This document shows, piece by piece, positions 8,890 to 18,072 of a stretch of DNA of 43,159 nucleotides. A model generated the notes under the pieces. It searched no databases and had not been told where the DNA came from. It was given only the letters and a program-made list of their open reading frames with translations. The stretch lies in NCBI GenBank assembly GCA_027592105.1, contig JAQCLA010000002.1, forward strand, positions 1 to 43,159, read 5' to 3'. Position 1 is the first letter of the stretch. The number at the start of each line of letters is the position of its first letter. This DNA comes from Pseudomonadota bacterium. GTDB taxonomy: Bacteria > Pseudomonadota > Alphaproteobacteria > Rhodobacterales > Rhodobacteraceae. A program made the translations under genes and the position numbers.

Positions 8890-10062
8890 ATGCGCAGCAT
8901 TTCCATTTTCGGGGCGACAGGATCGATTGGGCAAAACACAGTCGATCTGATTGCACGCGCACCCGATGCCTATCGGGTGGTGGCGCTGACGGGCGGGGCC
9001 AATATCGCCAAACTGGCCCAAGATGCGATCCGGCTGAAGGCCGAGATCGCCGTGACGGCCCATGATAAACATCTGGATGATTTGCGCGCGGCCTTGGCTG
9101 GCACCGGCATCACGGCCACGGCAGGCGAGGCCGCCTTGATCGAAGCAGCCGATCGGCCCGTCGATTGGGTGATGTCGGCCATCGTGGGGGCGGCTGGCCT
9201 TGCGCCGGGGTTTCGCGCGTTGCGCCATGGTGGCACGCTGGCCTTGGCCAACAAGGAAAGCCTTGTGACCGCAGGCCCGCTTTTGCTGGCCGAGGCGCAG
9301 GCGCATGGCGCCACGATCTTGCCCGTTGATAGCGAACATTCGGCGGTGTTCCAAGCGCTGGTGGGTGAAGATATCGCCGCGGTCGAGCGCATCATCATCA
9401 CCGCCTCGGGTGGGGGGCTGCGTGATTGGCCGATCGCGGCCTTGGCATCGGCCACGGTCGCCGACGCAGGCGCGCATCCCAATTGGGCGATGGGTCAGCG
9501 CATCACCATCGACAGCGCGTCGATGTTCAACAAAGGGATGGAGTTGATCGAGACGCGCGAATTTTTCGGGGTGACCCCGGCGCAGATCGAAACCGTGATC
9601 CATCCGCAATCGCTGATCCATGCGCTGGTGGGGTTCAATGACGGGGCGCTGATGGCGCATCTGGGTGCGCCCGATATGCGCCATGCGATCGGCTATGCGC
9701 TCAATTGGCCCGACCGCCGCCATTTGCCCGTCGCGCGCCTCGATCTGGCGCAGATCGCCACCTTGGAGTTTCGCGCGCCTGATCCGCAGCGGTATCCGGC
9801 CTTGGCGATCGCGCGTGCGGTGATGGAAACGCGGGGCCGGGCAGGGGCGGTGTTCAACGCGGCCAAAGAGGTCGCGCTGGATGGTTTTATCGCCGGACGC
9901 ATCGGTTTTATGGATATGGCGGCGGTCGTGGACCGGACGCTTGACGAAATAACGTCGCAGCTCTGCCTCAGTTCTTCCATGTCGAACCTTGAGGATGTGC
10001 TGATGACTGACCACATGTCACGTCAGACGGCATGGGCACAGATCACAAAAATGGAGCGTTAA
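8890..10062 (+). CDS. dxr: 1-deoxy-D-xylulose-5-phosphate reductoisomerase
   Basis: First committed step of the MEP isoprenoid pathway: DXP to MEP with NADPH and a divalent metal. 390 residues. N-terminal nucleotide-binding motif ISIFGATGSIGQNTVDL, then ALANKESLVTAGPLL and LPVDSEHSAVFQAL (metal and substrate binding), ITASGGGLRDW, and ITIDSASMFNKGMELIE are all present. ATG 8890 is chosen because it starts at the conserved N-terminus and has AAGAAGGGG just upstream; a TTG at 8863 extends the frame by nine codons. Supplies precursors for UppS and MiaA encoded nearby. Confidence 0.97.
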   Translation: MRSISIFGATGSIGQNTVDLIARAPDAYRVVALTGGANIAKLAQDAIRLKAEIAVTAHDKHLDDLRAALAGTGITATAGEAALIEAADRPVDWVMSAIVGAAGLAPGFRALRHGGTLALANKESLVTAGPLLLAEAQAHGATILPVDSEHSAVFQALVGEDIAAVERIIITASGGGLRDWPIAALASATVADAGAHPNWAMGQRITIDSASMFNKGMELIETREFFGVTPAQIETVIHPQSLIHALVGFNDGALMAHLGAPDMRHAIGYALNWPDRRHLPVARLDLAQIATLEFRAPDPQRYPALAIARAVMETRGRAGAVFNAAKEVALDGFIAGRIGFMDMAAVVDRTLDEITSQLCLSSSMSNLEDVLMTDHMSRQTAWAQITKMER

Positions 10063-10069
10063 GCACCCG

Positions 10070-11398
10070 ATGGAATTCATTCCCCAGTTCGGCAATTTCG
10101 CCTTCACGATCGCGGCTTTCGTCGCGGCCTTGTCCATCATCGTGGCGATCCATGAATATGGGCATTACATCGTGGGCCGTTGGTCGGGTATCCATGCCGA
10201 GGTGTTCTCGATCGGTTTCGGCCCGGTCTTGCTTGGCCGCACGGACCGGCACGGCACGCGCTGGCAGATCGCGGCGCTGCCTTTCGGGGGGTATGTAAAA
10301 TTCCTGGGCGATGCGGATGCCGCCAGCGGCAAGGACGGCGAGGCGATGGATGCGCTTGATGTGACCGAGCGGCGACGCTCCATGCATGGTGCGCCGCTTT
10401 GGGCGCGTGCGGCCACGGTTGCGGCGGGGCCTGTGTTCAACTTCATCTTTTCGATCCTGATTTTCGCAACGGTGTTGTTCTTCACCGGTCGTCCGACCGA
10501 AGAACCGCGCGTCGGCGCACTCACCCCGCTGCCGGCCGAGATGCAACAGCTGATGGCGGGCGACCTGATCTTGGCACTCGATGGTCAAGAGGTTTCGGCC
10601 TTTGGTGATGTGTTCACCATCGCCGAGGATCTGCCGCCTGCGCCAAGCGTGGTCTACACCGTGGAACGTGACGGCGCGGTGATCCAGACCGAGGCGGCCT
10701 TTCCTCTGATCCCGCTGGTCGATACCGTGGCGCCGCAATCGGCGGCCTTTGCCGCGGGCTTGCAGCAAGGCGATGTGATCCGCGCGGTGGATGGCGCGCC
10801 CATCTATGCGTTTCGCCAATTGCGCGACACGGTTGCCGTCGCCGAAGGCACACCGCTGACGCTTTCGATCTGGCGGGCCGGCGCGCCGGTCGAGGTGACG
10901 TTGATCCCACGCCGCACCGATCTGCCGCTGGCCGAGGGCGGCTTTGAGACGCGCTGGCTGATCGGCGTGACGGGTGGTTTCAGCTTCGAGCCGGTGCGCG
11001 AGGGTGTTGGCCTGTTCGCATCCATCGGTTTCGGGGCAGAGCAGACATGGTTTGTCGTGCGGTCATCGATGTCGGGGCTTTGGCATATCATCACCGGCGC
11101 GATTTCGTCGTGTAACCTGCAAGGACCGATCGGGATTGCCGAAACCTCGGGCGCGGCGGCAAGCCAAGGCATCGACAATTTCATCTGGTTTATCGCGGTC
11201 TTGTCGACCGCTGTGGGCCTGTTGAACCTGTTTCCGATCCCCGTTCTGGATGGCGGACATCTGGTTTTTCACGCCTATGAGGCGGTCAGCGGCAAGCCGC
11301 CATCGGATAAGGCGATGCGGTTGTTCATCACCCTCGGTTTGACGCTGGTTTTGTCTCTCATGCTGTTTGCGCTGACCAACGATATCTTTTGCCCCTGA
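10070..11398 (+). CDS. rseP: RIP metalloprotease RseP (site-2 protease)
   Basis: Zinc intramembrane protease; in relatives it cleaves anti-sigma factors and remnant signal peptides. 442 residues, inner membrane. The zinc motif HEYGH is at residues 28-32 in the first membrane segment, the third ligand lies in NLFPIPVLDGGHLVFH (Asp near 394), and two PDZ-like regions lie between (about 125-290), one including GDLILALDGQEVSAFGDV and the other GLQQGDVIRAVDGAPI. It follows dxr by 7 bases. The usual placement before bamA is kept, with a small ORF between. Confidence 0.95.
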   Translation: MEFIPQFGNFAFTIAAFVAALSIIVAIHEYGHYIVGRWSGIHAEVFSIGFGPVLLGRTDRHGTRWQIAALPFGGYVKFLGDADAASGKDGEAMDALDVTERRRSMHGAPLWARAATVAAGPVFNFIFSILIFATVLFFTGRPTEEPRVGALTPLPAEMQQLMAGDLILALDGQEVSAFGDVFTIAEDLPPAPSVVYTVERDGAVIQTEAAFPLIPLVDTVAPQSAAFAAGLQQGDVIRAVDGAPIYAFRQLRDTVAVAEGTPLTLSIWRAGAPVEVTLIPRRTDLPLAEGGFETRWLIGVTGGFSFEPVREGVGLFASIGFGAEQTWFVVRSSMSGLWHIITGAISSCNLQGPIGIAETSGAAASQGIDNFIWFIAVLSTAVGLLNLFPIPVLDGGHLVFHAYEAVSGKPPSDKAMRLFITLGLTLVLSLMLFALTNDIFCP

Positions 11399-11496
11399 GG
11401 CGGGCGTTCATCTTCACGGGAATTCCATAAGGCTGCCGCAGCATTGCCACAATACGGGGAGAGGGTGACAGCACGTCGCCCAACCCGGAGCATGCC

Positions 11497-11634
11497 ATGA
11501 AACTGCTTATGGAAAGCACCCGCAGCATGTCGCTTTTGGTCCTGTTCAACATGGACCGTTTCTTGGTGCCGCTTTTGATCATCGCGGCGCTTTTTCTCGC
11601 GGGCGCGTTGTTCGACTACGCCACCGAGTTCTAG
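11497..11634 (+). CDS. Small putative membrane protein, 45 residues
   Basis: Not recognised. ATG at 11497 with GGAG six bases upstream opens a 45-codon frame ending in TAG at 11634. It starts MKLLMESTRSMSLLVLF and has a single hydrophobic segment (about residues 21-38) with a short polar tail ending in Asp-Tyr-Ala-Thr-Glu-Phe. That is consistent with a one-span inner-membrane protein. It lies on the same strand between rseP and bamA, 98 bases after rseP. Codon choice resembles neighbours. A real small protein is plausible but unproven; no family name can be assigned. Confidence 0.55.
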   Translation: MKLLMESTRSMSLLVLFNMDRFLVPLLIIAALFLAGALFDYATEF

Positions 11635-11654
11635 GCGCGCTTGCACCCTCATCG

Positions 11655-11680
11655 CGCCCTTGCGGGGGCGGTGATCTTTC
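11655..11680 (+). terminator. Weak possible terminator before bamA
   Basis: CGCCC and GGGCG form a 5-bp stem with a 6-base loop, 20 bases after the small ORF, followed by a T-containing but interrupted tail. Stability is modest; listed because it would separate rseP and the small ORF from bamA. Confidence 0.25.
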
Positions 11681-11710
11681 GGTTTTGCAGCACGCGCCTT
11701 TGGGTTCGTT

Positions 11711-11745
11711 TTGACAACCCACCGACCCTCCGCTAGGCAGGAAAT
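11711..11745 (+). promoter_or_regulatory. Possible promoter for bamA
   Basis: A perfect TTGACA (11711-11716) is followed after 17 bases by TAGGCA, a poor -10. The -35 match and placement 60 bases before the bamA start suggest a promoter, but the weak -10 leaves it uncertain. Confidence 0.35.
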
Positions 11746-11774
11746 GTCTGCTGGGAAATTTGGGGTTGGATGAG

Positions 11775-14129
11775 ATGAGTCGGCATGTCCTGTTTTCGCC
11801 GTCGCGTATGAGGCGTCAGCTAATCGGTGCGTTGCGCCTGCGGTCTCTATCCGGCCTGTTTGCGGTGCTTTTGGTCATCTCGGGAAGTTTGATCGCCCCA
11901 TCGGCAAATGCACAAACCTTTAGCTTTTCGCGTTTCGATGTCGTGGGAAATGCGCGGATCAACGATTCTGCCATTTTGACCTATGCCGCGATCACACCGG
12001 GCAGCGAAGTCTCTGGCGCGCAGGTCAATGATGCGCTGCAACGCTTGCAGAACACCGGGCTGTTTGAATCGGTCGAGATCACGCCGCGTGGCAACACGCT
12101 GGTTATCACCGTGCAGGAATATCCCACGATCAACATCATCTCGATCGAAGGCAATGAGCGGCTGGATGATGACGCGCTTTTGCCGGTCATCAGCTCGACA
12201 CCGCGCCGTACCTATTCGCCCAGTGTGGCCGAACAAGACGCCAATGCCATCGCCGAGGCCTATCGCGTCTCGGGCAGGTTGACCGCGACTGTGACGCCGC
12301 GCGTCATTCGGCTGGCCGATAACCGCGTCAATCTGGTCTTCGAGATCGCCGAGGGCCGCGTGGTGGAAACCGAGCGCATTACCTTTGTCGGCAACCGCGC
12401 CTATTCCGATCGCCGCTTGCGCCTTGTGCTGGAAAGCACGCAGGCCGGGATTTTGCGCCAGATCATCCGCCGCGACACCTTCATCGCCGAGCGGATCGCG
12501 CTTGATCGGCAGCTTTTGTCCGATTTCTACCTAGATCGCGGCTATGTCGATTTTCAAATCCTGAGCGTGACACCCGAACTCGCGCGTGGGCGAGACGCAT
12601 ATTTCGTGACCTTCAACATCCGCGAAGGTCAAAGCTTTTCGTTGGGTACGATCGCGACCACCTCCGAGATCTCCGAGGCCGATGCTGCGATCTATCAAGA
12701 TGTCATTCGCATCCGCTCCGGCCAAACCTATAGTCCGCGCTTGATCGAGACCACGATCAGCCGGATGGAGGCTTTGGCCACGCAGCAAGGCCTGCGTTTC
12801 GTGCGGATCGAACCGCGCATCACGCGCAACGAAGAGACACGCACGCTGGATGTCGAATTCCTGATCCGTCGTGGTGAGCGGGTCTTTGTCGAGCGTATCG
12901 ATATCGAAGGCAATGTGACGACGCTCGACAGCGTCATCCGTCGCCAGTTTACCACGGTAGAAGGTGACCCCTTTGATCCGCGCGCCATCCGGCAAGCGGC
13001 CGAACGCATCCGCGCGACCGGCTTTTTCGCCGATGTCGATGTTGAATCGCGCGCTGGCACATCTGCCGACCAGATCATCGTCGATGTCGATGTCGAAGAG
13101 CAGCCGACCGGCACCTTGGGATTTTCGGCAAGTTTCTCGACCGATACAGGGCCGGGGCTTGCGGTAAACTTCGCCGAGTCCAACTTCCTTGGTCGCGGCC
13201 AGTCGTTGGATTTTGGCTTCAACACGACCGATGGCAGCCGCGCCTTCAACCTGTCGTTCACGGAACCCGCTTTCCGTTCGCGCGATCTGGAGTTGGGGCT
13301 GAACGCCTTTTATACCGAGACCAACGATCAAAACCGCAATTTCGACACGCTTGATGTCGGGCTGCGCACCAGCTTGGGCTTTCCGATTTCCGAATTTGGT
13401 CGCCTGAATACATATGTCGGCTTAGAGCAAAACGAGATCTCGGGGCTTGATGCGGCCAGCAGTTCGCCCATCTTGTTTGCCGAACAGGGCGAGCGCGTTT
13501 TGTCCTTTGTCGGGCTGCAATATGCCTATGACACGCGCAATGGTGGGCTTGATCCGACGCGCGGTGTGCGGCTGCAGTTCGGGCTCGAATATGCAGGTTT
13601 GGGTGGCGATACCGAGTATCTGCGCGCAAGCTTCCTCGGCATCGCAGAGCAGCAAGTGCTGCGCGAAGATGTAACCTTGCGTGCCAGTTTCGAAGGCGGC
13701 GCGCTGGAGATGTTGGGCGGGTCAAGCCGGCTTTCGGATCGTTTCTTCCTGTCCAGCCGCCAGATGCGTGGTTTCGATGCCTTCGGCCTTGGGCCGCGCG
13801 ATATCGGTGCAACCAACCAAGATGCGCTTGGTGGCAATTTCTTCACGGTCGCGCGCTTCGAGGCGGCATTCCCCTTGGGGCTTCCTGATGAATACGGGAT
13901 TTCGGGTGGGCTGTTTTATGACATCGGCTCGGTCTGGGGGCTTGATAACAGGGTGGGGGCCGGCGGGGCACTGGTTGATGACAGCCAGCAATTCCGTTCC
14001 TCGATCGGTGTGTCGATTTTCTGGAACACGGCGATCGGACCGCTGCGCTTCAACTTCTCGCGCGCGCTCGAATTCGAAAGCTACGACCGGACACGCGATT
14101 TCGATCTGACCGTCGAGACGCGGTTCTAA
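11775..14129 (+). CDS. bamA: Outer membrane protein assembly factor BamA
   Basis: Central pore-forming component of the BAM complex that folds beta-barrel proteins into the outer membrane. About 784 residues. A signal peptide ends in PSANA before QTFSF (cleavage near residue 46). Repeated POTRA domains fill about residues 48-430, with typical segments VVGNARINDSAILTY, IEGNERLDDDALLPV, FVGNRAYSDRRLR and IEGNVTTLDSVIRRQF. A barrel follows and ends in an aromatic residue (VETRF), as outer-membrane proteins do. The frame extends to a TTG at 11760; ATG 11775 is preferred, and ATG 11808 is another possibility. Followed by skp. Confidence 0.96.
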   Translation: MSRHVLFSPSRMRRQLIGALRLRSLSGLFAVLLVISGSLIAPSANAQTFSFSRFDVVGNARINDSAILTYAAITPGSEVSGAQVNDALQRLQNTGLFESVEITPRGNTLVITVQEYPTINIISIEGNERLDDDALLPVISSTPRRTYSPSVAEQDANAIAEAYRVSGRLTATVTPRVIRLADNRVNLVFEIAEGRVVETERITFVGNRAYSDRRLRLVLESTQAGILRQIIRRDTFIAERIALDRQLLSDFYLDRGYVDFQILSVTPELARGRDAYFVTFNIREGQSFSLGTIATTSEISEADAAIYQDVIRIRSGQTYSPRLIETTISRMEALATQQGLRFVRIEPRITRNEETRTLDVEFLIRRGERVFVERIDIEGNVTTLDSVIRRQFTTVEGDPFDPRAIRQAAERIRATGFFADVDVESRAGTSADQIIVDVDVEEQPTGTLGFSASFSTDTGPGLAVNFAESNFLGRGQSLDFGFNTTDGSRAFNLSFTEPAFRSRDLELGLNAFYTETNDQNRNFDTLDVGLRTSLGFPISEFGRLNTYVGLEQNEISGLDAASSSPILFAEQGERVLSFVGLQYAYDTRNGGLDPTRGVRLQFGLEYAGLGGDTEYLRASFLGIAEQQVLREDVTLRASFEGGALEMLGGSSRLSDRFFLSSRQMRGFDAFGLGPRDIGATNQDALGGNFFTVARFEAAFPLGLPDEYGISGGLFYDIGSVWGLDNRVGAGGALVDDSQQFRSSIGVSIFWNTAIGPLRFNFSRALEFESYDRTRDFDLTVETRF

Positions 14130-14139
14130 GGGGCGCGAT

Positions 14140-14757
14140 ATGCGCATCACGGCTTTCCGCGGCATGATGGCAGGGCTGGCCTTGGCCCTGTCACCGATGG
14201 TTGCCGCTGCGCAAGGTGCGCAAGCAACGCCGCTCAACAGCGCCGCAATCGTGATCATCGACCAAGAACGCCTGCTGACCGGGTCGCGCTATGGCCAGCG
14301 CATCCAGCAAGAGGTCGAGGAGGCAGGCGCCGCCCTTGTCGCCGAGAACCGCCGCATCGAGGCGCAATTGTCCGACGAAGAGCTGCGCCTGACAGAACAG
14401 CGCGCAACGATGAGCGCCGATGCGTTTCGCCCGCTTGCGCAGGAGTTCAATATCCGCGTCGAAGGCATCCGTGCCGCCCAAGAGGCGAAAAGCCGTGCCT
14501 TGCAGGCACAAGCAGAAGCCGCGCGGACGCAGTTCTATGAATTGGCCTTTCCGGTTCTTGTCGATCTGATGCGCATGCGTGGGGCGAGTGTGCTAATGGA
14601 TAATCGCGCGGTGCTGCTGTCGGTCGACGGGATCGACATCACCGAGGCGGCGATCACGCGTATCGACGCCGTGATCGGTGAAGGTGGCGATGCACCGCTG
14701 ATCGATCTTGACGGCACAAGGCGCCTTTCACCCCCGACCGACGGCACGACGCCGTGA
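14140..14757 (+). CDS. skp: OmpH/Skp family periplasmic chaperone
   Basis: Periplasmic holdase that escorts unfolded outer-membrane proteins to BamA. 205 residues with a Sec signal peptide (MRITAFRG... ending VAAAQ near residue 24). The mature part starts with the OmpH-type SAAIVIIDQERLLTGSRYG, then a long charged helical region rich in Glu, Arg, Ala and Gln (about 55-130) that should form the tentacle-like coiled coil. AAGGGGCG precedes the ATG. Starts 10 bases after bamA; fabZ follows directly, with no lpxD between. Confidence 0.88.
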   Translation: MRITAFRGMMAGLALALSPMVAAAQGAQATPLNSAAIVIIDQERLLTGSRYGQRIQQEVEEAGAALVAENRRIEAQLSDEELRLTEQRATMSADAFRPLAQEFNIRVEGIRAAQEAKSRALQAQAEAARTQFYELAFPVLVDLMRMRGASVLMDNRAVLLSVDGIDITEAAITRIDAVIGEGGDAPLIDLDGTRRLSPPTDGTTP

Positions 14758-14828
14758 GCCGGTCGCTTGCCGCATGGCCGGCAAGTTGATACCAGTCGCT
14801 TCAGCCTGCATTCAATACCCGAGGACAC

Positions 14829-15308
14829 ATGACGGCAGATACGCCCACAACCGCCGATATCGCGCTGATCCAGCGCATCATCCCGCATCGCTATCCGTTC
14901 CTTTTGGTGGATCGCGTGCGCGATATCGTGCCGTTTCAATCGGCCGTCGGCATCAAGAACGTCACGATGAACGAGCCGCATTTTCAGGGGCATTTCCCCG
15001 GTGCGCCCATCATGCCCGGCGTCACCATCGTCGAGGCGATGGCGCAAACCGCGGCGGTGATGATCGGTGTCTCGGCGGATTTGGCCGATAAGAACCTGCT
15101 GGTCTATTTCATGGGGATCGATGGCTGCAAATTCCGCCGCAAGGTGGTGCCGGGCGATATCGTCGAGATGCATCTGACCACGCTGCGCGGCAAGCCGGGC
15201 GGCAAGGTCTGGAAATTCGGTGGGCAAGCTTTTGTCGATGGCGATCTGGCCGCCGAGGCCGAGTTCACCGCGATGATGGATCTTGGTGCGTCGCAGGGGG
15301 CGGCGTGA
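14829..15308 (+). CDS. fabZ: 3-hydroxyacyl-[acyl-carrier-protein] dehydratase
   Basis: Dehydrates (3R)-hydroxyacyl-ACP in fatty acid elongation and competes with LpxA for the same hydroxyacyl-ACP. 159 residues, hot-dog fold. [13 protein letters not shown] and [20 protein letters not shown] are the family signatures; the catalytic pair is His55 and Glu69. GAGGA precedes the start. The stop overlaps the lpxA start (TGATG), so translational coupling is likely. Confidence 0.97.
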   Translation: MTADTPTTADIALIQRIIPHRYPFLLVDRVRDIVPFQSAVGIKNVTMNEPHFQGHFPGAPIMPGVTIVEAMAQTAAVMIGVSADLADKNLLVYFMGIDGCKFRRKVVPGDIVEMHLTTLRGKPGGKVWKFGGQAFVDGDLAAEAEFTAMMDLGASQGAA

Positions 15309-16111
15309 TGGGTATCGACCCCGGCGCAAAGATCCATCCGATGGCGGTGGTCGAGGCGGGGGCCACGATTGGCGCCGGCTGCGTGATCGGCCCATTCTGC
15401 CATGTCGGGGCCGAGGTGACGCTGGCCGCCGAGGTGACCCTCAAATCCCATGCAGTGGTGACGGGCTTGACCGAGATCGGCCAAGGCTCGGTGATCTTTC
15501 CTTTCGCCAATATCGGCGATGTGCCGCAAGATCTGAAATATAGCGGCGAGAAAACCCGTCTGATCATCGGCCAGCGCAACCGCATCCGCGAGGGCGTGAC
15601 GATGAACACCGGCACCGAAGGTGGCGGCGGCATCACCCGCGTCGGCGATGACGGGCTGTTCATGGCTGGTGCCCATGTCGCCCATGACGCGCAGGTGGGC
15701 GATCGTGTCATCATGGCCAATAACGCCGCTGTGGCGGGCCATTGCATCATTGCCGACGATGTCATCATCGGCGGGCTTTCCGGTGTGCATCAATTCGTCC
15801 GCATCGGCAAAGGTGCGATCATCGGTGCGGTGACCATGGTGACCAATGATGTGATCCCCTACGGGCTGGTGCAGGGACCGCGCGGTATGCTCGATGGTCT
15901 CAACCTTGTGGGCCTCAAGCGGCGCGGCGTCGCGCGCGAGGATATCATGGCGCTGCGCGCGGCCTTTCAGGCGCTGGCGCAGGGTGATGGTGCGTTCCAA
16001 GATCGTGCAAAACGGCTGCTCGATGATGTGGCCGGGCAATCGCAATATGTGCGTGATATCGTCGATTTCGTGCTTGGCGAAAGCGACAGATCCTTTCTGA
16101 CGCCGGGCTGA
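15308..16111 (+). CDS. lpxA: UDP-N-acetylglucosamine acyltransferase
   Basis: First step of lipid A synthesis: transfers a 3-hydroxyacyl chain from ACP to UDP-GlcNAc; cytoplasmic trimer. 267 residues, near usual length. The N-terminal two thirds are hexapeptide repeats of the left-handed beta helix (from IDPGAKIHPMAVVEAGATIG). The motif NRIREGVTMNTGTEGGGG and AHVAHDAQVGDRVIMANNAA hold the expected catalytic His region. The C-terminal helical part includes GLNLVGLKRRGVAREDIMAL. ATG 15308 overlaps the fabZ stop. Confidence 0.97.
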   Translation: MGIDPGAKIHPMAVVEAGATIGAGCVIGPFCHVGAEVTLAAEVTLKSHAVVTGLTEIGQGSVIFPFANIGDVPQDLKYSGEKTRLIIGQRNRIREGVTMNTGTEGGGGITRVGDDGLFMAGAHVAHDAQVGDRVIMANNAAVAGHCIIADDVIIGGLSGVHQFVRIGKGAIIGAVTMVTNDVIPYGLVQGPRGMLDGLNLVGLKRRGVAREDIMALRAAFQALAQGDGAFQDRAKRLLDDVAGQSQYVRDIVDFVLGESDRSFLTPG

Positions 16112-16117
16112 GGGATC

Positions 16118-16894
16118 ATGGGCAGGCGCGCCATCATCGCGGGGGCGGGGGCCTTGCCCCTGCTTGTGGCCGCCGCCGGGCCTGCGATTGTGGTGCGTTT
16201 CGCGGGTGCGCCGGGCGGCACGGATGGTGCCGATCTTGTGGCGCAGTTCGAGCGATTGGGCGCGCTTTTCGCCGATCTGAAATCGCATGGCGTGGACGAG
16301 CTTTGCTTGGCGGGGGCCATGCGGCGTGTGGGTTTTGACCAAGCGCGTTTGGACGCCGAGACCAAGGCGCTGTTGCCGCGATTGGCCACGGCGATGGGGC
16401 AGGGCGATGATGCGCTGTTGCGCAGCATCGTGGCAATCTTCGAAGAGCAGGGATTTACCATTCGCGGTGCACATACGTTGCGCCCCGATCTGGTGGCGCG
16501 TGCAGGCGTTTTATGCGGACAGGCCATCGCCACTACAGATGCGGCGCGCGCGCGCGGCGTCCTTGCCGCCATCGGCCCGCTTGATGTGGGGCAGGCGGCC
16601 GTCGCCGCGCAAGGCCAGATCCTTGGGGTCGAGACTTTGCAAGGCACCGATGCGCTGTTGCGTTTCGTGGGCGACACCATGCCAGCATCGGGTGGTATCT
16701 TGGTTAAACGCGCCAAACCCGGTCAGGATCTGCGCGTCGACATGCCCGCCATCGGCCCCGACACGGTCGCGCTTTGCGCGCAGGCCGGCCTTAAGGGGAT
16801 CGAACTTCAGGCCGAGCATGTGTTGTTGTTGGATCGTGACGCGGTCTATGCCGCCTGTGCGCAGCACGGCATCAACCTGTGGGCCGTGCCATGA
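16118..16894 (+). CDS. lpxI: UDP-2,3-diacylglucosamine diphosphatase LpxI
   Basis: Hydrolyses UDP-2,3-diacylglucosamine to lipid X, replacing the unrelated LpxH of enterics. 258 residues, the former DUF1009 family. Visible landmarks are MGRRAIIAGAGALPLLV at the N-terminus, DELCLAGAMRRVGF, GILVKRAKPGQDLRVDMPAI and the C-terminal GLKGIELQAEHVLLLDRD. It lies between lpxA and lpxB, as expected for an LpxI bacterium, with GAGGG upstream. Its stop overlaps the lpxB start (ATGA). Confidence 0.93.
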   Translation: MGRRAIIAGAGALPLLVAAAGPAIVVRFAGAPGGTDGADLVAQFERLGALFADLKSHGVDELCLAGAMRRVGFDQARLDAETKALLPRLATAMGQGDDALLRSIVAIFEEQGFTIRGAHTLRPDLVARAGVLCGQAIATTDAARARGVLAAIGPLDVGQAAVAAQGQILGVETLQGTDALLRFVGDTMPASGGILVKRAKPGQDLRVDMPAIGPDTVALCAQAGLKGIELQAEHVLLLDRDAVYAACAQHGINLWAVP

Positions 16895-18072
16895 CGCTGC
16901 AGCTGTTCTTGGTGGCGGGCGAGCCTTCGGGCGACAGGCTGGGTGCCGCGCTGATGGCCGGGATCAAGGCTTTGACCCAAGGCCCCGTCAGCTTTCACGG
17001 CATCGGTGGCCCCTTGATGCAGGCCGAAGGTTTGCAGACGCTTTTCCCGATGGAAGAACTCTCGGTCATGGGGCTGACCGAGATCTTGGCCAATTACCGC
17101 CGCCTTGCGCGCCGGGTGCAGCAAACGGCGGATGCGGTCGTTGTCATGGCCCCCGACGCCTTGATCACGATTGATATCCCCGAGTTTTCGCTGCGGGTCG
17201 CGGAAAAGGTCAAGCAAGAAGCCCCTGATCTGCGCACCATCCATTATGTCGCCCCCACTGTCTGGGCTTGGCGACCGGGGCGGGCCAAGAAAATGGCCAA
17301 ATTCGTCGATCATGTGCTGGCACTTCTGCCCTTCGAGCCGCCCTATATGGAGGCGGCGGGCATGGGGTGCGATTTCGTGGGCCACCCGGTCGTGACCGAG
17401 GAACAGGCCACCGAGGGCGAGATTGCGGCGTTTCGGGCCAAGCACCTAGCCGATGAAGGGCCGGTCATCCTCGTGCTGCCCGGCTCGCGCCGCGCCGAGG
17501 TTGAGCGCCTGATGCCGGTCTTCGGCGCGGCACTCGGCGATGTTTTGGCCCGCCACCCCGATGCGCGGATCGTGTTGCCAGCGGCACCGGCGGTGGCAGG
17601 TATCGTGGCCGCTCGTATCAAGGATTGGCCGGGCCAGCCCGTCATGCTTGATCCGCGCGGCGTGGCACCTGAAGATTTCGCCGCGGAAAAACGCGCAGCT
17701 TTCACGGTGGCCGATCTGGCGCTTGCGGCCTCGGGCACTGTCAGCCTTGAGCTTGCGGCGACCGACACGCCGATGGTGGTGGCCTACAAGATGAGTTGGT
17801 TGAGCCAAAAGCTGATCGGCGCATTGCTGCGCGTCGATACGGTGACGCTGGTCAATCTGGTGACCGATAGCCGGACGATCCCCGAGTTTCTTTCCGAGCA
17901 CTGCCGCCCCGCGCCGATTGCAGCGGCGATGAACCATCTGATGGAAGATGAGCGCGCGCGGGCGGATCAGCTCGATGCCATGGCGCTGACGATGCGGCGC
18001 TTGGGTCGCGGGGGCGAGGCACCTTGGCTGCGCGCGGCCCGCGCGGTTCTGGCGCAAATCGCGCCCGATTAA
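16891..18072 (+). CDS. lpxB: Lipid-A-disaccharide synthase
   Basis: Glycosyltransferase that joins UDP-diacylglucosamine and lipid X to form the lipid A disaccharide; peripheral membrane, cytoplasmic face. 393 residues. N-terminal GEPSGDRLGAAL (Asp15 region), FHGIGGPLMQAEGL, IHYVAPTVWAWRPGRAKK, LPGSRRAEVERLMPVF and the C-terminal ASGTVSLELAATDTPMVVAYKM are all family landmarks. ATG 16891 overlaps the lpxI stop; the frame opens 12 bases earlier. Last gene of the envelope cluster; its stop overlaps that of the convergent YbaK-type gene. Confidence 0.97.
   Translation: MTLQLFLVAGEPSGDRLGAALMAGIKALTQGPVSFHGIGGPLMQAEGLQTLFPMEELSVMGLTEILANYRRLARRVQQTADAVVVMAPDALITIDIPEFSLRVAEKVKQEAPDLRTIHYVAPTVWAWRPGRAKKMAKFVDHVLALLPFEPPYMEAAGMGCDFVGHPVVTEEQATEGEIAAFRAKHLADEGPVILVLPGSRRAEVERLMPVFGAALGDVLARHPDARIVLPAAPAVAGIVAARIKDWPGQPVMLDPRGVAPEDFAAEKRAAFTVADLALAASGTVSLELAATDTPMVVAYKMSWLSQKLIGALLRVDTVTLVNLVTDSRTIPEFLSEHCRPAPIAAAMNHLMEDERARADQLDAMALTMRRLGRGGEAPWLRAARAVLAQIAPD

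Noticed and set aside
15104-16474. 456-codon minus-strand ORF rich in His and Asp
   Set aside because: Antisense shadow of fabZ-lpxA-lpxI, which are strongly supported on the plus strand.
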